64,000 bases of DNA from Paenibacillus polygoni (GTDB lineage Bacteria; Bacillota; Bacilli; Paenibacillales; Paenibacillaceae): the NCBI RefSeq assembly GCF_030263935.1, contig NZ_CP127162.1:1559501-1623500 (forward strand), in the 5' to 3' direction. The translations under genes and the position numbers were made by a program. Positions within the stretch are counted from its first letter, which is position 1, and every line of letters starts with the position of its first letter. Shown here one piece after another: positions 18,325 to 27,829 of this stretch. The notes beneath the pieces were generated by a model. It was not told the DNA's origin. It searched no databases and was given only the letters and a program-made list of their open reading frames with translations.

Positions 18325-18810
18325 TTAACGAAAAGATGGCGTGATTTCGATCCATACTTGAAGCACACCTTCCATAACAAGCATGGTTGTAATTTTCACA
18401 GAGTACGGCTTCTCTCTTACCGTATATGTTTTTTTATCCATCATAATTCGTGTCATTTTACTATACTCATCGATGTTATATACATCTCTGCCCCGCAGCA
18501 CCTCGAGTTCATCACCTAACAGTTGTATAATCTCCTTCACCGAAACCGAGTCGGGGATCTTGTCTGATTCTTCTGCACGTACATGAATTTCTTTGATTAC
18601 GGTTTGTCGTTTACTGTATTTTTTTAAGGTTTTTATATCTTCAATATACTGTTCTTCTTGAATCTTTAAATCCTTGTTTTCAAGCCAAAGCTCATTGTAA
18701 CTTGCGTGAAATACGGCATTGTAGACGACGCATCCGATAATCATACCCAGCACAAAGACACCGGATAATTGGATAAAAGGACGTATAAGATAGGTTGGCG
18801 GTACACGCAT
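18325..18810 (-). CDS. ytrI: Sporulation membrane protein YtrI
   Basis: 161 aa: one N-terminal membrane helix (about 12-32), then a coiled-coil-like stretch (about 38-66) and an extracytoplasmic alpha/beta domain. This is the YtrI architecture. In B. subtilis ytrI is in the sigma-E regulon and needed for efficient sporulation. It lies 18 bp after ytrH on the same strand, so the two form one operon. The ATG has AGGAGGTAA upstream. Confidence 0.85.
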   Translation of the reverse strand: MRVPPTYLIRPFIQLSGVFVLGMIIGCVVYNAVFHASYNELWLENKDLKIQEEQYIEDIKTLKKYSKRQTVIKEIHVRAEESDKIPDSVSVKEIIQLLGDELEVLRGRDVYNIDEYSKMTRIMMDKKTYTVREKPYSVKITTMLVMEGVLQVWIEITPSFR

Positions 18811-18828
18811 GATACGTTTACCTCCTTC

Positions 18829-19152
18829 CTAGTTTCGTGTTGTGCATATCCATTTGACTAGCTCTGTCCCCATATGAGCACCTAAAAAAGCGAAAATCAG
18901 ATACAAGATTTGTTTAATCGCAGGAGATAAGTTCCCATCCAGCATATTGCTTTCTATGACACGCATGGGATCAATCGTTCCACCGACAGCAGCGGCTAGA
19001 GCCCAAATTTTTATTCTGCCTGCAACATCCAGCATCGTCTGAGTAGGAGGCTGAAGGGATACCACTGCACCGACTCCGCCGAGCATTGCCCCGCCGAGTA
19101 CAATGCCAAACGCAATAAAGAAATCAAGGATAATCTTAGACATGAAACTCAT
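18829..19152 (-). CDS. ytrH: Sporulation protein YtrH
   Basis: A YtrH-family membrane protein with hydrophobic segments around residues 5-33, 48-60 and 80-98. I choose the ATG at 19152 (107 aa). The frame is open to 19209, but the extra N-terminus is charged and contains the ribosome-site sequence AAGGAGG and AAAGGAG itself. B. subtilis YtrH is 113 aa, which fits. A sigma-E-like promoter lies 74-103 bp upstream of this start. It is divergent from dnaE and forms an operon with ytrI. Confidence 0.85.
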   Translation of the reverse strand: MSFMSKIILDFFIAFGIVLGGAMLGGVGAVVSLQPPTQTMLDVAGRIKIWALAAAVGGTIDPMRVIESNMLDGNLSPAIKQILYLIFAFLGAHMGTELVKWICTTRN

Positions 19153-19225
19153 AATGTGGTCCGGCTCCTTTCTGTCCTCCTTCGTGTGAATCCTAGAAAG
19201 GAAGGACATAGCTTGCTTGTACTCT

Positions 19226-19255
19226 ATTCTATGGGCGGAGCCTGCCTTGATATGA
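19226..19255 (-). promoter_or_regulatory. Candidate sigma-E promoter of ytrHI
   Basis: On the minus strand: TCATATC (19255-19249), 15-bp spacer, CATAGAAT (19233-19226). Each element differs by one base from the sigma-E consensus (kmATATT and CATACAmT). The -35 overlaps the -35 of the dnaE promoter on the other strand. Confidence 0.55.
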
Positions 19256-19275
19256 TAAAATAGAAAAGATAAAAT
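19247..19275 (+). promoter_or_regulatory. Sigma-A promoter of dnaE
   Basis: TTGATA (19247-19252), 17-bp spacer, TAAAAT (19270-19275), 35 bp before the dnaE ATG. Confidence 0.65.
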
Positions 19276-19310
19276 ACGTGAAATATGATTAAGGGAAGGA
19301 TGTAACAGTC

Positions 19311-22300
19311 ATGAGTTCATTTGTGCATTTACATGTTCATAGCGAATACAGCCTGCTTGACGGTGCTGCACGGATTGTAGAGCTCGTGGACAAGGCAGCA
19401 AACGATGGGATGAAGGCTCTTGCATTAACAGACCATGGGGTCATGTATGGAGCAATCCCTTTTTATAAAGCATGTGTAGCAAAAGGAATCAAGCCGATTA
19501 TCGGCTGTGAAGCTTATATAACAGCAGGTTCTCGTCATGAACGGGGAAACCGCAAAGATCAGCCCATCTATCATTTGATATTGCTTGCTCAAAACCACAT
19601 CGGTTATCAAAATCTCATGAAACTTTGCTCGATTGGTCATTTGGAAGGTTTTCATTATAAGCCTCGAATCGATATGGAGAGCCTAGCAGAATATAGTGAA
19701 GGCATTATCTGTTTAAGTGCGTGTCTTGGTGGAGAGATTCCGCAGCATATACTCATGGGACGGTTAGATGAGGCTAAAGAGGCTGCTATTCGTTATCAAA
19801 CGATATTTGGAGACCGCTTTTATCTTGAACTGCAAGATCACGGTCTCTCTGAACAGAAACGAGTGAACCCTGAACTCATTCGTTTATCAAAAGAACTGGA
19901 TATTCCGCTCGTTGCAACGAACGATGCTCATTATCTGTCGGAAGAAGATGCGGAAGTTCAGGACGTACTCATCTGCATTGGTACGGGGAAGACTGTGGAT
20001 GATGAAGACCGGCTTCGCATCCCCTCAAGCCAGCTTTATTTAAAGAGCAGTGAGCAGATGCAAAGTCTGTTTCCGCATGTACCAGAAGCAATTGAAAATA
20101 CAGTGCGAATCGCGGAGCGTATTGACTTAAAACTTGAGTTTGGAAACTATATTCTCCCGGCCTATAGACCGATACCAGAAGGACTCACACCAGGCGAGTA
20201 TCTTAAACAGCTGTGTGAAGAAGGACTTAGATCACGATATGAGGATACAAGCCACTTTAGCAGTGCAGAAGGGAAAAAGGAACTATTTGACCGGCTGTAT
20301 TATGAGCTTGGCGTAATTGAAGAAATGGGATTTTCTGATTACTTCTTAATTGTATGGGATTTTATTGCCTATGCTCATCAGGAAGGCATTGCGACCGGAC
20401 CAGGAAGGGGCTCCTCAGCGGGCAGCCTTGTTGCTTATGTGCTGCGCATTACAAATGTCGATCCGATAAAATATCGGCTTCTTTTTGAAAGGTTCCTAAA
20501 TCCCGAGCGGATTACGATGCCTGATATCGATATTGACTTTAGTGATGAGCGAAGAGATGAAGTGATCGACTATGTATCGAGAAAATATGGCCGCGAACAT
20601 GTCGCACAGATTATTACCTTTGGAACACTGGCTGCGAGGGCTGCAGTAAGGGATGTGGGAAGAGTACTCAGCATTCCGTATGCAGAAGTTGATAAAGCAG
20701 CAAAGCTGATTCCAGGTCAGATTGGCATGAATATTGCCAAGGCGCTCGAACTAACTCCTGAGCTCAAAGCACTTTATGAAACCAAGCCCAAAACAAAAGC
20801 ACTGCTGGATATGGCGAAAAAAGTAGAAGGCATGCCAAGACATGCTTCGACACATGCGGCCGGGGTTGTTATATCGAGAGATCCGCTGACAGATGTGGTT
20901 CCTCTTCAGGAAGGCAGCGAAGGAGCAGCACTGACGCAGTACTCAATGGAAAACCTGGAATCAATTGGTCTGCTCAAGATGGACTTTTTGGGACTAAGAA
21001 CTCTGTCCATCATCGAACGCTGTTTACGCTGGGTTAGTGAACAGGAAGGCAAAGCTCCAGATTTCCGGTATATTTCTGATGATGATCCGAAGACCTATGA
21101 GATGCTGGGTAATGGGGATACGACAGGCATTTTCCAATTGGAATCTGCAGGAATTCGGAAGGTGCTGAAGGATCTGAAACCTTCTGTTTTTGAAGATATC
21201 ATCTCGGTACTTGCTCTTTATCGTCCAGGTCCAATGGAGTTTATTCCTAAGTATATTCAGGGTAAACACGGACTCATTGAAGTGGAGTATCCGCATAAAG
21301 ATCTCATCCCTGTTTTAGAAGACACGTACGGGATTATCGTATATCAAGAGCAGATTATGCAGATCGCTTCAAGCATGGCTGGATTTTCACTTGGAGAAGC
21401 CGATTTGCTGCGCAGAGCTGTGTCTAAGAAAAAAAGAGAAGTGCTCGACCTGGAGCGGGAACACTTTGTTAAAGGAAGCGCAGCGCAAGGTTATAGCCAG
21501 GAAGAGGCGGACCGAGTCTATGACATGATTGTTCGTTTTGCTAACTACGGGTTCCCGCGTGCGCATGCGGCAGCCTATGGGATTTTGGCGTTTCAAACCG
21601 CGTATTTAAAAGCACATTATCCTGCACCATTTATGGCTTCCATGTTAACTGCGGTCATGGGAAATCACCGGAAAGTAGCAGAATATGTTGTCGAATGCAG
21701 ACGGATGGGGATTCCGATTCTTCCGCCTGATGTGAATGAGAGCGGGATTTTATTCACTCCGATTGCAGGACATAATGGAGAACTTCCTGGGGATGAACCG
21801 GCCAAAGAAGAGAAGCCGCAGGGATCTATCCGATTCGGGCTCGCTGCCATTAAAAATGTGGGAACTCAAGCGATGGAGAGTATTCTTGCTGTTCGCAGCA
21901 AAGACGGTCCATTTGAAAGTTTGCTTGATTTTTGCAGAAGAGTCGACCTTAGAGTCTGCAATAAACGGGTGATTGAATCCCTAATTCAGGCAGGTGCTTT
22001 TGACAAGCTTCCAGGCCACCGGGCACAGCTGCTTGCCATGCTCGATGAGGTGGTAGAAGCGGCTCTGAAATGGCGGAAAGAGCGAGAAGATTTACAGATT
22101 CAACTTTTTGATTTTGTAGAAACACCAAATTGGGAGATTGAGTATCCGAATATACCCGAACATAGCATGTCACAACAACTTGAACTCGAACGTGAACTGC
22201 TTGGGCTTTACCTCTCTGGGCACCCGCTTGATGATTATAGTGATGTTTTGGAGACAGAAGAAGCAAGCAAGCTGATGGAACTTACAGATGCCGAAGATGA

Positions 22301-23018
22301 GTCAGTGGTTGTAACCGCAGGCATGGTTGTGTCGGTCAAACAGATTACGACCAAACAAGGGAAATCGATGGCCTTTATGGAGCTTGAGGATCAGATCGAG
22401 CGGACAGAAGTAGTTCTTTTTCCAGAAGTATGGCGGAAAAGCGAGCAACTGATTGATAAAGGTGCATTACTTGCGATTCGAGCAAAAGTACAGCTCCAGG
22501 ATGAAGGATTTAAGCTCCTTGCTGACGAAATAGCTCCTTTATCCGGTGAGAACCTGCATCGTCTAGCCTTACAGAAACAGCGAAATACAGGGCGGCAGGA
22601 TAAAAAATATGGTTCCTCTGTTCGGGCGAAGACGGCTCCTTCCCCTCTGCCGCAGCGATCTTCTGAAGCGGAAAACCGTGCTAAAGTGAATACATCGCCG
22701 AGGGGGGCTTCTTATGCTTCTCACAAAGCGAAAGAGACTACGAAATCAGGATCTGGGAACGAGTCGACACCTAAACTTAACGTGCGTGTAAAACAGCGGG
22801 TGTATATGAAGATAACATCAGCAGCAGAAAAGTCGGGTGTCCTTACAAAACTGAAGGCTGTATTACAGCAGCATCCCGGACCTGTAACAACTGTCTTATT
22901 CTATGAAGAGCACAGGTCTTATAGAGCATTAAGTGATGCGTATAGTATCAAACCTTCTCCAGAACTGATTGCCGGGCTTGAAGAAATTTTGGGTAAAGGA
23001 ACCGTCGTAGTGAAGTAA
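19311..23018 (+). CDS. dnaE: DNA polymerase III alpha subunit DnaE
   Basis: 1235 aa. The PHP domain begins at the N-terminus (HLHVHSEYSLLDG). The C-family polymerase active site is PDIDIDFSDERR (residues 404-415; D405, D407 and D409 in the acidic cluster), with GPGRGSSAGS about 40 residues earlier. A helix-hairpin-helix region and an OB fold follow (TAGMVVSVKQ, about residue 1003). It is longer than B. subtilis DnaE (about 1115 aa): after the OB fold comes a ~70-residue low-complexity, basic linker rich in S, K, A and R (about 1085-1155), then a folded ~75-residue C-terminal domain. In low-GC Gram-positives DnaE extends RNA primers before PolC takes over. The ATG follows GGAAGGATG. Confidence 0.95.
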   Translation: MSSFVHLHVHSEYSLLDGAARIVELVDKAANDGMKALALTDHGVMYGAIPFYKACVAKGIKPIIGCEAYITAGSRHERGNRKDQPIYHLILLAQNHIGYQNLMKLCSIGHLEGFHYKPRIDMESLAEYSEGIICLSACLGGEIPQHILMGRLDEAKEAAIRYQTIFGDRFYLELQDHGLSEQKRVNPELIRLSKELDIPLVATNDAHYLSEEDAEVQDVLICIGTGKTVDDEDRLRIPSSQLYLKSSEQMQSLFPHVPEAIENTVRIAERIDLKLEFGNYILPAYRPIPEGLTPGEYLKQLCEEGLRSRYEDTSHFSSAEGKKELFDRLYYELGVIEEMGFSDYFLIVWDFIAYAHQEGIATGPGRGSSAGSLVAYVLRITNVDPIKYRLLFERFLNPERITMPDIDIDFSDERRDEVIDYVSRKYGREHVAQIITFGTLAARAAVRDVGRVLSIPYAEVDKAAKLIPGQIGMNIAKALELTPELKALYETKPKTKALLDMAKKVEGMPRHASTHAAGVVISRDPLTDVVPLQEGSEGAALTQYSMENLESIGLLKMDFLGLRTLSIIERCLRWVSEQEGKAPDFRYISDDDPKTYEMLGNGDTTGIFQLESAGIRKVLKDLKPSVFEDIISVLALYRPGPMEFIPKYIQGKHGLIEVEYPHKDLIPVLEDTYGIIVYQEQIMQIASSMAGFSLGEADLLRRAVSKKKREVLDLEREHFVKGSAAQGYSQEEADRVYDMIVRFANYGFPRAHAAAYGILAFQTAYLKAHYPAPFMASMLTAVMGNHRKVAEYVVECRRMGIPILPPDVNESGILFTPIAGHNGELPGDEPAKEEKPQGSIRFGLAAIKNVGTQAMESILAVRSKDGPFESLLDFCRRVDLRVCNKRVIESLIQAGAFDKLPGHRAQLLAMLDEVVEAALKWRKEREDLQIQLFDFVETPNWEIEYPNIPEHSMSQQLELERELLGLYLSGHPLDDYSDVLETEEASKLMELTDAEDESVVVTAGMVVSVKQITTKQGKSMAFMELEDQIERTEVVLFPEVWRKSEQLIDKGALLAIRAKVQLQDEGFKLLADEIAPLSGENLHRLALQKQRNTGRQDKKYGSSVRAKTAPSPLPQRSSEAENRAKVNTSPRGASYASHKAKETTKSGSGNESTPKLNVRVKQRVYMKITSAAEKSGVLTKLKAVLQQHPGPVTTVLFYEEHRSYRALSDAYSIKPSPELIAGLEEILGKGTVVVK

Positions 23019-23024
23019 TACCTG

Positions 23025-23072
23025 TGATTAAAGCAGTGATTAAAGCAGTGATTAAAGCAGTGATTAAAGCAA
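23025..23072. repeat. Four perfect tandem copies of a 12-bp unit
   Basis: GTGATTAAAGCA is repeated four times without a mismatch, starting 7 bp after the dnaE stop codon. The unit is a multiple of three, but no supported gene covers it. It may be a recent slippage expansion. Confidence 0.9.
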
Positions 23073-23150
23073 GAGTAAGATCTTGTGAAAATGATTCATT
23101 TAACGTACTTTTTACGAACAATTTCCATCCCCGCTGCATACACTTAGGAA

Positions 23151-23172
23151 CACCAAACATTTGGTGCATTTT
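23151..23172 (+). terminator. Probable dnaE terminator
   Basis: CACCAAA (23151-23157) pairs with TTTGGTG (23160-23166) across a 2-base centre and is followed by CATTTTTAA. The loop would open to four bases or more. The stem is short. Confidence 0.45.
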
Positions 23173-23254
23173 TAAGTAGATGATTTGCTCTCACTTTGGT
23201 ATAGACGTTTTCTAAATGAGACAATCATGGCTACAGGGATGGGGGAATCAGCGG

Positions 23255-23746
23255 ATGTCATATGAAATTGTGGAAGCGATGCTGAAACGACGAGGTGTGA
23301 CGATTGAATCGATTGCAGAGATCGTGTTCACCCTTCAGAAAAAGTTTCACCCGGAACTGAGAGAAGAAGAATGTGTGGAAAGTGTTCGTGCGGTTTTAGG
23401 TAAACGGGAAGTCCAGTATACACTTTACACAGGAATTGCACTGGATGAGCTCGCAGAGAAAAGACTGTTACCTCAGCCGCTACAGGCACTGCTCGAAGCT
23501 GATGAGCCGCTTTATGGTGTGGACGAGACTCTAGCACTTGGTATTACTAGTGTATATGGAATGATTGGGCTGACGAGTTTCGGCTACTTAGATAAAGAGA
23601 AGATGGGGATCATTGAAACACTGAATGACAAAAATTCAGGAGTTCATGTTTTTTTGGATGATTTAGTTGCAGGTCTTGCCGCAGCCGCATCTGCCAGAAT
23701 TGCTCATAAGAACATCAGCGCTAAAAATTATCCTTTTAATCCATAA
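23255..23746 (+). CDS. Phosphatidylglycerophosphatase A family protein (YutG-like)
   Basis: The 163-aa protein belongs to the PgpA/YutG family. The C-terminal half holds the segment NDKNSGVHVFLDDLVAGLAA, like the conserved acidic region of PgpA, and SVYGMIGLTSFGYLDKEKMG. PgpA removes phosphate from phosphatidylglycerol phosphate in membrane lipid synthesis. However, this family branch is shorter, lacks clear membrane helices, and its activity may differ. I choose ATG 23255 (MSYEIVEAMLKRRG), preceded by GGGGGAA. The frame is open to 23216 without a ribosome site. Confidence 0.75.
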   Translation: MSYEIVEAMLKRRGVTIESIAEIVFTLQKKFHPELREEECVESVRAVLGKREVQYTLYTGIALDELAEKRLLPQPLQALLEADEPLYGVDETLALGITSVYGMIGLTSFGYLDKEKMGIIETLNDKNSGVHVFLDDLVAGLAAAASARIAHKNISAKNYPFNP

Positions 23747-23914
23747 ATAAAGGTTTATCTTCCGTGAAAATAGGCGAAAACAATAGTTACATGAATAGGG
23801 AAAAACACATGAATCATTCTGCCTCCAAGCCTTTCTTGCGAAAAAAAAGAGAGTTATGTTATCATTAAGCCATTATGCGAGCTTTAATCATAGGGCTTAG
23901 GGGGCGGAAATGGC

Positions 23915-24103
23915 ATGTGGACGGTGATATATATTGCACCGACAGCAAAAATTGCTGACAGACTAAAAACTCGGCTTGCGGATGAAGGATTTCTAGTACA
24001 GACCCGTCCCATCAGTTTATCCAAGCAACAGTATGAAATTCTCGTTCCCTCCGGTGAGTTAGAAGAGGTTCAGGAAGTACTGAATTCCATCTTGCATTCC
24101 TAG
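23915..24103 (+). CDS. Small protein of unknown function (62 aa) upstream of accD
   Basis: A 62-aa protein with a predicted beta-alpha-beta-alpha pattern: MWTVIYIAPT, then a helix (KIADRLKTRLADEGF), a strand (VQTRPI), a strand (YEILVPS) and a C-terminal helix. This resembles the small DUF2007-like or ferredoxin-like fold, though I cannot assign a family with certainty. It has a good ribosome site (AGGGGGCGG) before its ATG. It lies 211 bp before accD; that gap has a T-rich run but no gene I can support. Confidence 0.6.
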   Translation: MWTVIYIAPTAKIADRLKTRLADEGFLVQTRPISLSKQQYEILVPSGELEEVQEVLNSILHS

Positions 24104-24314
24104 ATGAAGCAATGGAGTTCTATTCTTGTTTGCGGACCTATTCTATGCGGCAGGGAATTTAAAGGAAAGAGCGAACGACTCCCTTGTCTGTGTGTGTCTG
24201 TCTCCTCTTTTTTTTGCGTATAGGCACTTTTTATGTTTGCCCATGCTATGTTGTTAATGGCTGGTCATATCTAGACTAGCAAGCCATCAAATTTACGGCT
24301 GAAGAGGTGTAGTT

Positions 24315-25205
24315 GTGTTCAAAGATATATTCCAGAAAAAGCGGAAATACGCGACCATACCTTCAGAGCGAACAGGGCAGAATGATGCTCCTGAAGGAGT
24401 GGACCGCCCAAGACGTGAGGTCCCGGAAGGGCTCATGAACAAGTGCAGTAAATGTGGCACGATTCAATATAGTAAAGAGCTTGAGAAGAATCTGAAAGTC
24501 TGTCCTTCGTGCGGCTATCATATGCGTTTAAATGCAATGGAACGTGTCAAGATGACACTTGATGAAGGCTTTATCGAATATGACGCAGATATGGTCTCAG
24601 TGGATCCATTAGATTTCCCTGGTTACAAATCAAAGCTTGAACAACAAACCATGAAATCAGGTCTGAAGGATGCTGTAGTTACTGGTGAAGGCAGCATAGA
24701 TGGTCACCCTGTAGTGGTCTGTGTTATGAGTTTTGACTTCTTTACAGGAAGTATGGGTTCCGTGGTTGGCGAAAAGATCACAAGGGCTATAGAAAAAGCG
24801 ACTCAGAAAAAGTTGCCTCTCATTATCTTCTCCACATCCGGAGGAGCTAGAATGCAGGAGAGTATCTTAAGTCTAATGCAGATGGCTAAGACAAGCAGTG
24901 CTCTTGCAAGACTGGACGAGCAGGGAGGACTATATATCTCTGTCATCACTGATCCAACAACAGGCGGTGTATCTGCCAGCTTTGCTATGCTCGGCGATAT
25001 TAATATTGCGGAGCCAGGAGCTATTTTTGGATTTGCCGGCCGAATTGTAATTGAGCAAACCATTCGCCAAAAACTGCCGGATGATTTTCAAACTGCTGAA
25101 TTTAACTTGCAGCATGGACAGCTCGATATGGTAGTACATCGTAAAGATTTACGGACTACTCTAGCCAAATTACTAGACATGCATGAAGTGAAGGGAGAGG
25201 TGTAA
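24315..25205 (+). CDS. accD: Acetyl-CoA carboxylase carboxyltransferase subunit beta AccD
   Basis: The 296-aa protein has an N-terminal four-cysteine zinc ribbon (C44, C47, C63, C66) and a crotonase-fold carboxyltransferase domain with TSGGARMQE and [10 protein letters not shown]. With AccA it transfers the carboxyl group from carboxybiotin to acetyl-CoA to make malonyl-CoA for fatty acid synthesis. The start is GTG behind GAAGAGGTG. The stop lies one base before accA, so the two are translated together in equal amounts. Confidence 0.96.
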   Translation: MFKDIFQKKRKYATIPSERTGQNDAPEGVDRPRREVPEGLMNKCSKCGTIQYSKELEKNLKVCPSCGYHMRLNAMERVKMTLDEGFIEYDADMVSVDPLDFPGYKSKLEQQTMKSGLKDAVVTGEGSIDGHPVVVCVMSFDFFTGSMGSVVGEKITRAIEKATQKKLPLIIFSTSGGARMQESILSLMQMAKTSSALARLDEQGGLYISVITDPTTGGVSASFAMLGDINIAEPGAIFGFAGRIVIEQTIRQKLPDDFQTAEFNLQHGQLDMVVHRKDLRTTLAKLLDMHEVKGEV

Positions 25206-25206
25206 G

Positions 25207-26214
25207 TTGGCGGGAGAGTTGCCACATGAAGCGCCCCTTACGGAGATGCGCAAGAAGATTGAAGAGCTTCAGCAGTTCGGTCTTGAAAAAGGAATTGACT
25301 TTACAGATGAGGTAAACCGATTAGAAGAGCGATATGCCAAACTTGAGGAAGAAGTATATTCTTCGATTACGGCTCCTCAGAAAATGCATATTGCAAGGCA
25401 TCATCAGCGTCCAACCTCACTAGATCTTATTACGCTTGTATTTTCCGATTTCATGGAACTTCATGGCGATCGCCTGTTTGGTGATGATCTAGCAGTAGTC
25501 GGAGGTCTTGCTAAACTTGGAGGCAGACCGGTGACGGTTATTGGTCAGCAGCGAGGTAAAGATACGAAAGATAACATAGCACGATTTTTCGGAAGCGCTC
25601 ATCCAGAAGGGTTTCGAAAAGCACTGCGTTTGATGCGCCAAGCGGACAAGTTTGGTCGTCCCATCATTACGTTTATTGATACTAAAGGTGCTTATCCTGG
25701 TAAAACGGCGGAAGAGAGAGGACAGTCAGAAGCGATTGCTCGCAATTTAATAGAAATGGCGAAGCTGTCTGTACCTGTCATTTGTGTCGTAATTGGAGAA
25801 GGCGGAAGCGGTGGAGCATTAGCGATGGCCGTTGGAAACCGGGTACTTATGTTAGAGCATGCCATTTATTCTGTCATTTCGCCTAACGGTGCAGCTTCTA
25901 TTCTGTGGAAGGATGCCGCGAAGGCAGACCAAGCTGCAGAAGCTATGAAGATTACAGCACAGGATCTAATAGAGATGGAAGTTATTGAAGACATTGTTCC
26001 TGAACCTAAAGGCGGAGCTCATCTTGATTATGAAGCGACAGCTAAATCAATTAAACTAATGATTGAACAGCATCTTTCCGAGTTAATAAGTATGACAGGG
26101 GAAGAACTTCGTCAAGATCGATACAACAAATTCCGCAAAATCGGAAAGTTTCAAGAAAATTTAGAAAAAATAAAAGACCCTCTTATAGAAGATTCTTCTT
26201 TCGGCAAAGATTAA
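25207..26214 (+). CDS. accA: Acetyl-CoA carboxylase carboxyltransferase subunit alpha AccA
   Basis: 335 aa, the partner of AccD. An N-terminal helical region (about 1-60, [17 protein letters not shown]) precedes the crotonase-fold domain, with [16 protein letters not shown] and [11 protein letters not shown], which form the carboxybiotin and CoA sites. The TTG start has GGGAGAGGTG upstream. It is the second gene of accDA. pfkA, which follows accA in B. subtilis, is missing, and pyk comes next after 99 bp. Confidence 0.96.
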   Translation: MAGELPHEAPLTEMRKKIEELQQFGLEKGIDFTDEVNRLEERYAKLEEEVYSSITAPQKMHIARHHQRPTSLDLITLVFSDFMELHGDRLFGDDLAVVGGLAKLGGRPVTVIGQQRGKDTKDNIARFFGSAHPEGFRKALRLMRQADKFGRPIITFIDTKGAYPGKTAEERGQSEAIARNLIEMAKLSVPVICVVIGEGGSGGALAMAVGNRVLMLEHAIYSVISPNGAASILWKDAAKADQAAEAMKITAQDLIEMEVIEDIVPEPKGGAHLDYEATAKSIKLMIEQHLSELISMTGEELRQDRYNKFRKIGKFQENLEKIKDPLIEDSSFGKD

Positions 26215-26313
26215 TATGACAAAGTTCCTATACAAATGACGAAATTTGTAGTAGATTTAATTGTTGGAAAAGGATATATAAAGAGAGTCTTGAAAACGGA
26301 GGAAACTACAAAA

Positions 26314-27729
26314 ATGCGCAAAACAAAAATTGTATGTACCATTGGTCCTTCCAGTGAATCGTTGGAGAACACAAAAAAGTTGATCATGGCTGGGATGAAC
26401 GTAGCACGTCTAAACTTCTCCCACGGTGATTATGAAGAACATGGAGCACGTATCAAAACGATTCGTCAGGCTTCTGAAGAGTTGAACAAGACGGTTGCAA
26501 TCTTGCTTGACACGAAAGGTCCTGAGATTCGTACAGGTAAACTTGAAGTAGAGCCAATTGAACTAGTTCAAGATGAGTTTGTTACTCTTACAACCGAAGA
26601 AATCCTCGGTACTAAAGATCGTATTTCTGTTACTTATGAAGATCTGCCAGGAGATGTATCTCCAGGATCAACAATTTTGATTGATGACGGTTTGATCGGT
26701 TTAACAGTAGTGGAAGTAAATGGCACAGAAATTAAATGCCGCATCGTTAACGGCGGTACGATTAAGAGCAAAAAAGGCGTTAACGTACCAGGAGTTAACA
26801 TTTCCCTGCCAGGTATTACCGAGAAAGATGCTAACGATATCATTTTCGGAATTGAACAAGGTATCGATTTTGTTGCGGCTTCCTTCGTACGTAAAGCAAG
26901 TGACGTACTTGAAATTCGCGAATTGCTTGAAAAGCATAACGCTGGCCATATCCACATTATCTCTAAAATTGAAAACCAACAAGGTGTAGATAACCTTGAT
27001 GAAATTCTTGAAGTTTCCGACGGTTTAATGGTTGCTCGTGGTGACCTTGGTGTAGAAATTCCTGCAGAAGAGGTACCTCTTGTGCAAAAACGCATGATTG
27101 AGAAATGTAACATTGCTGGTAAACCAGTAATTACAGCAACTCAAATGTTGGATTCTATGCAGCGCAACCCTCGTCCAACTCGTGCAGAAGCGAGTGACGT
27201 TGCGAACGCTATCTTTGACGGTACAGATGCAATCATGTTGTCTGGTGAGACAGCTGCAGGGAAATACCCAGTTGAGTCTGTTCTAACGATGGCTCGTATT
27301 GCAGAAAAAGCAGAATCTGCTTTGAATTATAAAGAGCTTTATAAAAAGCAACGTAGTGCTCAAGAAATCACAGTAACTGAGGCAATCAGCCAATCTGTTG
27401 CAATTAGTGCATATGAACTACATGCGAAAGCAATTCTTACTTCAACGGAATCCGGTCATACAGCACGTATGGTTTCCAAATACCGTCCTGAAGCACCAGT
27501 TGTAGCTGTAACAAATGAAGACCGTACGATGCGTAAGCTGGCTTTGACTTGGGGTGTAACTCCGGTTAAAGGTAAACCTTGTGATACTACGGACGGATTG
27601 TTTGCAAATGCAGTAGAAGGCGGCAGAAAATCCGGTATTGTAGAAGAAGGAGATCTTGTTGTTATTACAGCAGGTATTCCACTTGGACGCTCTGGTTCTA
27701 CGAACCTCATTAAAATTGATCATATCTAA
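26314..27729 (+). CDS. pyk: Pyruvate kinase
   Basis: 471 aa from the chosen ATG 26314, which has GGAGG about 9 bases upstream. The frame is open 26 codons further upstream, but the family begins at [13 protein letters not shown]. Motifs: [10 protein letters not shown], the catalytic [10 protein letters not shown] lysine, [10 protein letters not shown], and [18 protein letters not shown]. It converts phosphoenolpyruvate and ADP to pyruvate and ATP, the last step of glycolysis. It lacks the extra C-terminal phosphohistidine-like domain present in the 585-aa Bacillus enzyme. It ends at a strong terminator. Confidence 0.96.
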   Translation: MRKTKIVCTIGPSSESLENTKKLIMAGMNVARLNFSHGDYEEHGARIKTIRQASEELNKTVAILLDTKGPEIRTGKLEVEPIELVQDEFVTLTTEEILGTKDRISVTYEDLPGDVSPGSTILIDDGLIGLTVVEVNGTEIKCRIVNGGTIKSKKGVNVPGVNISLPGITEKDANDIIFGIEQGIDFVAASFVRKASDVLEIRELLEKHNAGHIHIISKIENQQGVDNLDEILEVSDGLMVARGDLGVEIPAEEVPLVQKRMIEKCNIAGKPVITATQMLDSMQRNPRPTRAEASDVANAIFDGTDAIMLSGETAAGKYPVESVLTMARIAEKAESALNYKELYKKQRSAQEITVTEAISQSVAISAYELHAKAILTSTESGHTARMVSKYRPEAPVVAVTNEDRTMRKLALTWGVTPVKGKPCDTTDGLFANAVEGGRKSGIVEEGDLVVITAGIPLGRSGSTNLIKIDHI

Positions 27730-27755
27730 TTGATATCATTAAAATAAATGACGAC

Positions 27756-27793
27756 AAAAAAGCAATGGGGCCAATGGGTCCCATTGCTTTTTT
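27756..27793. terminator. Terminator after pyk
   Basis: AAAAAAGCAATGGG pairs with the downstream CCCATTGCTTTTTT around a 9-base loop. A and T runs flank both sides. Confidence 0.9.
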
Positions 27794-27829
27794 CACAGTA
27801 ATGAAGCTCTGTAAAGGATGTGAACATCG

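Noticed and set aside
23025..23072. CRISPR-like repeats
   Set aside because: The units are 12 bp, directly abutting and without spacers.
22948..23169. Minus-strand ORF with ALIT repeats over the end of dnaE
   Set aside because: It is the translation of the 12-bp tandem repeat on the opposite strand, lacks a ribosome site and overlaps dnaE.
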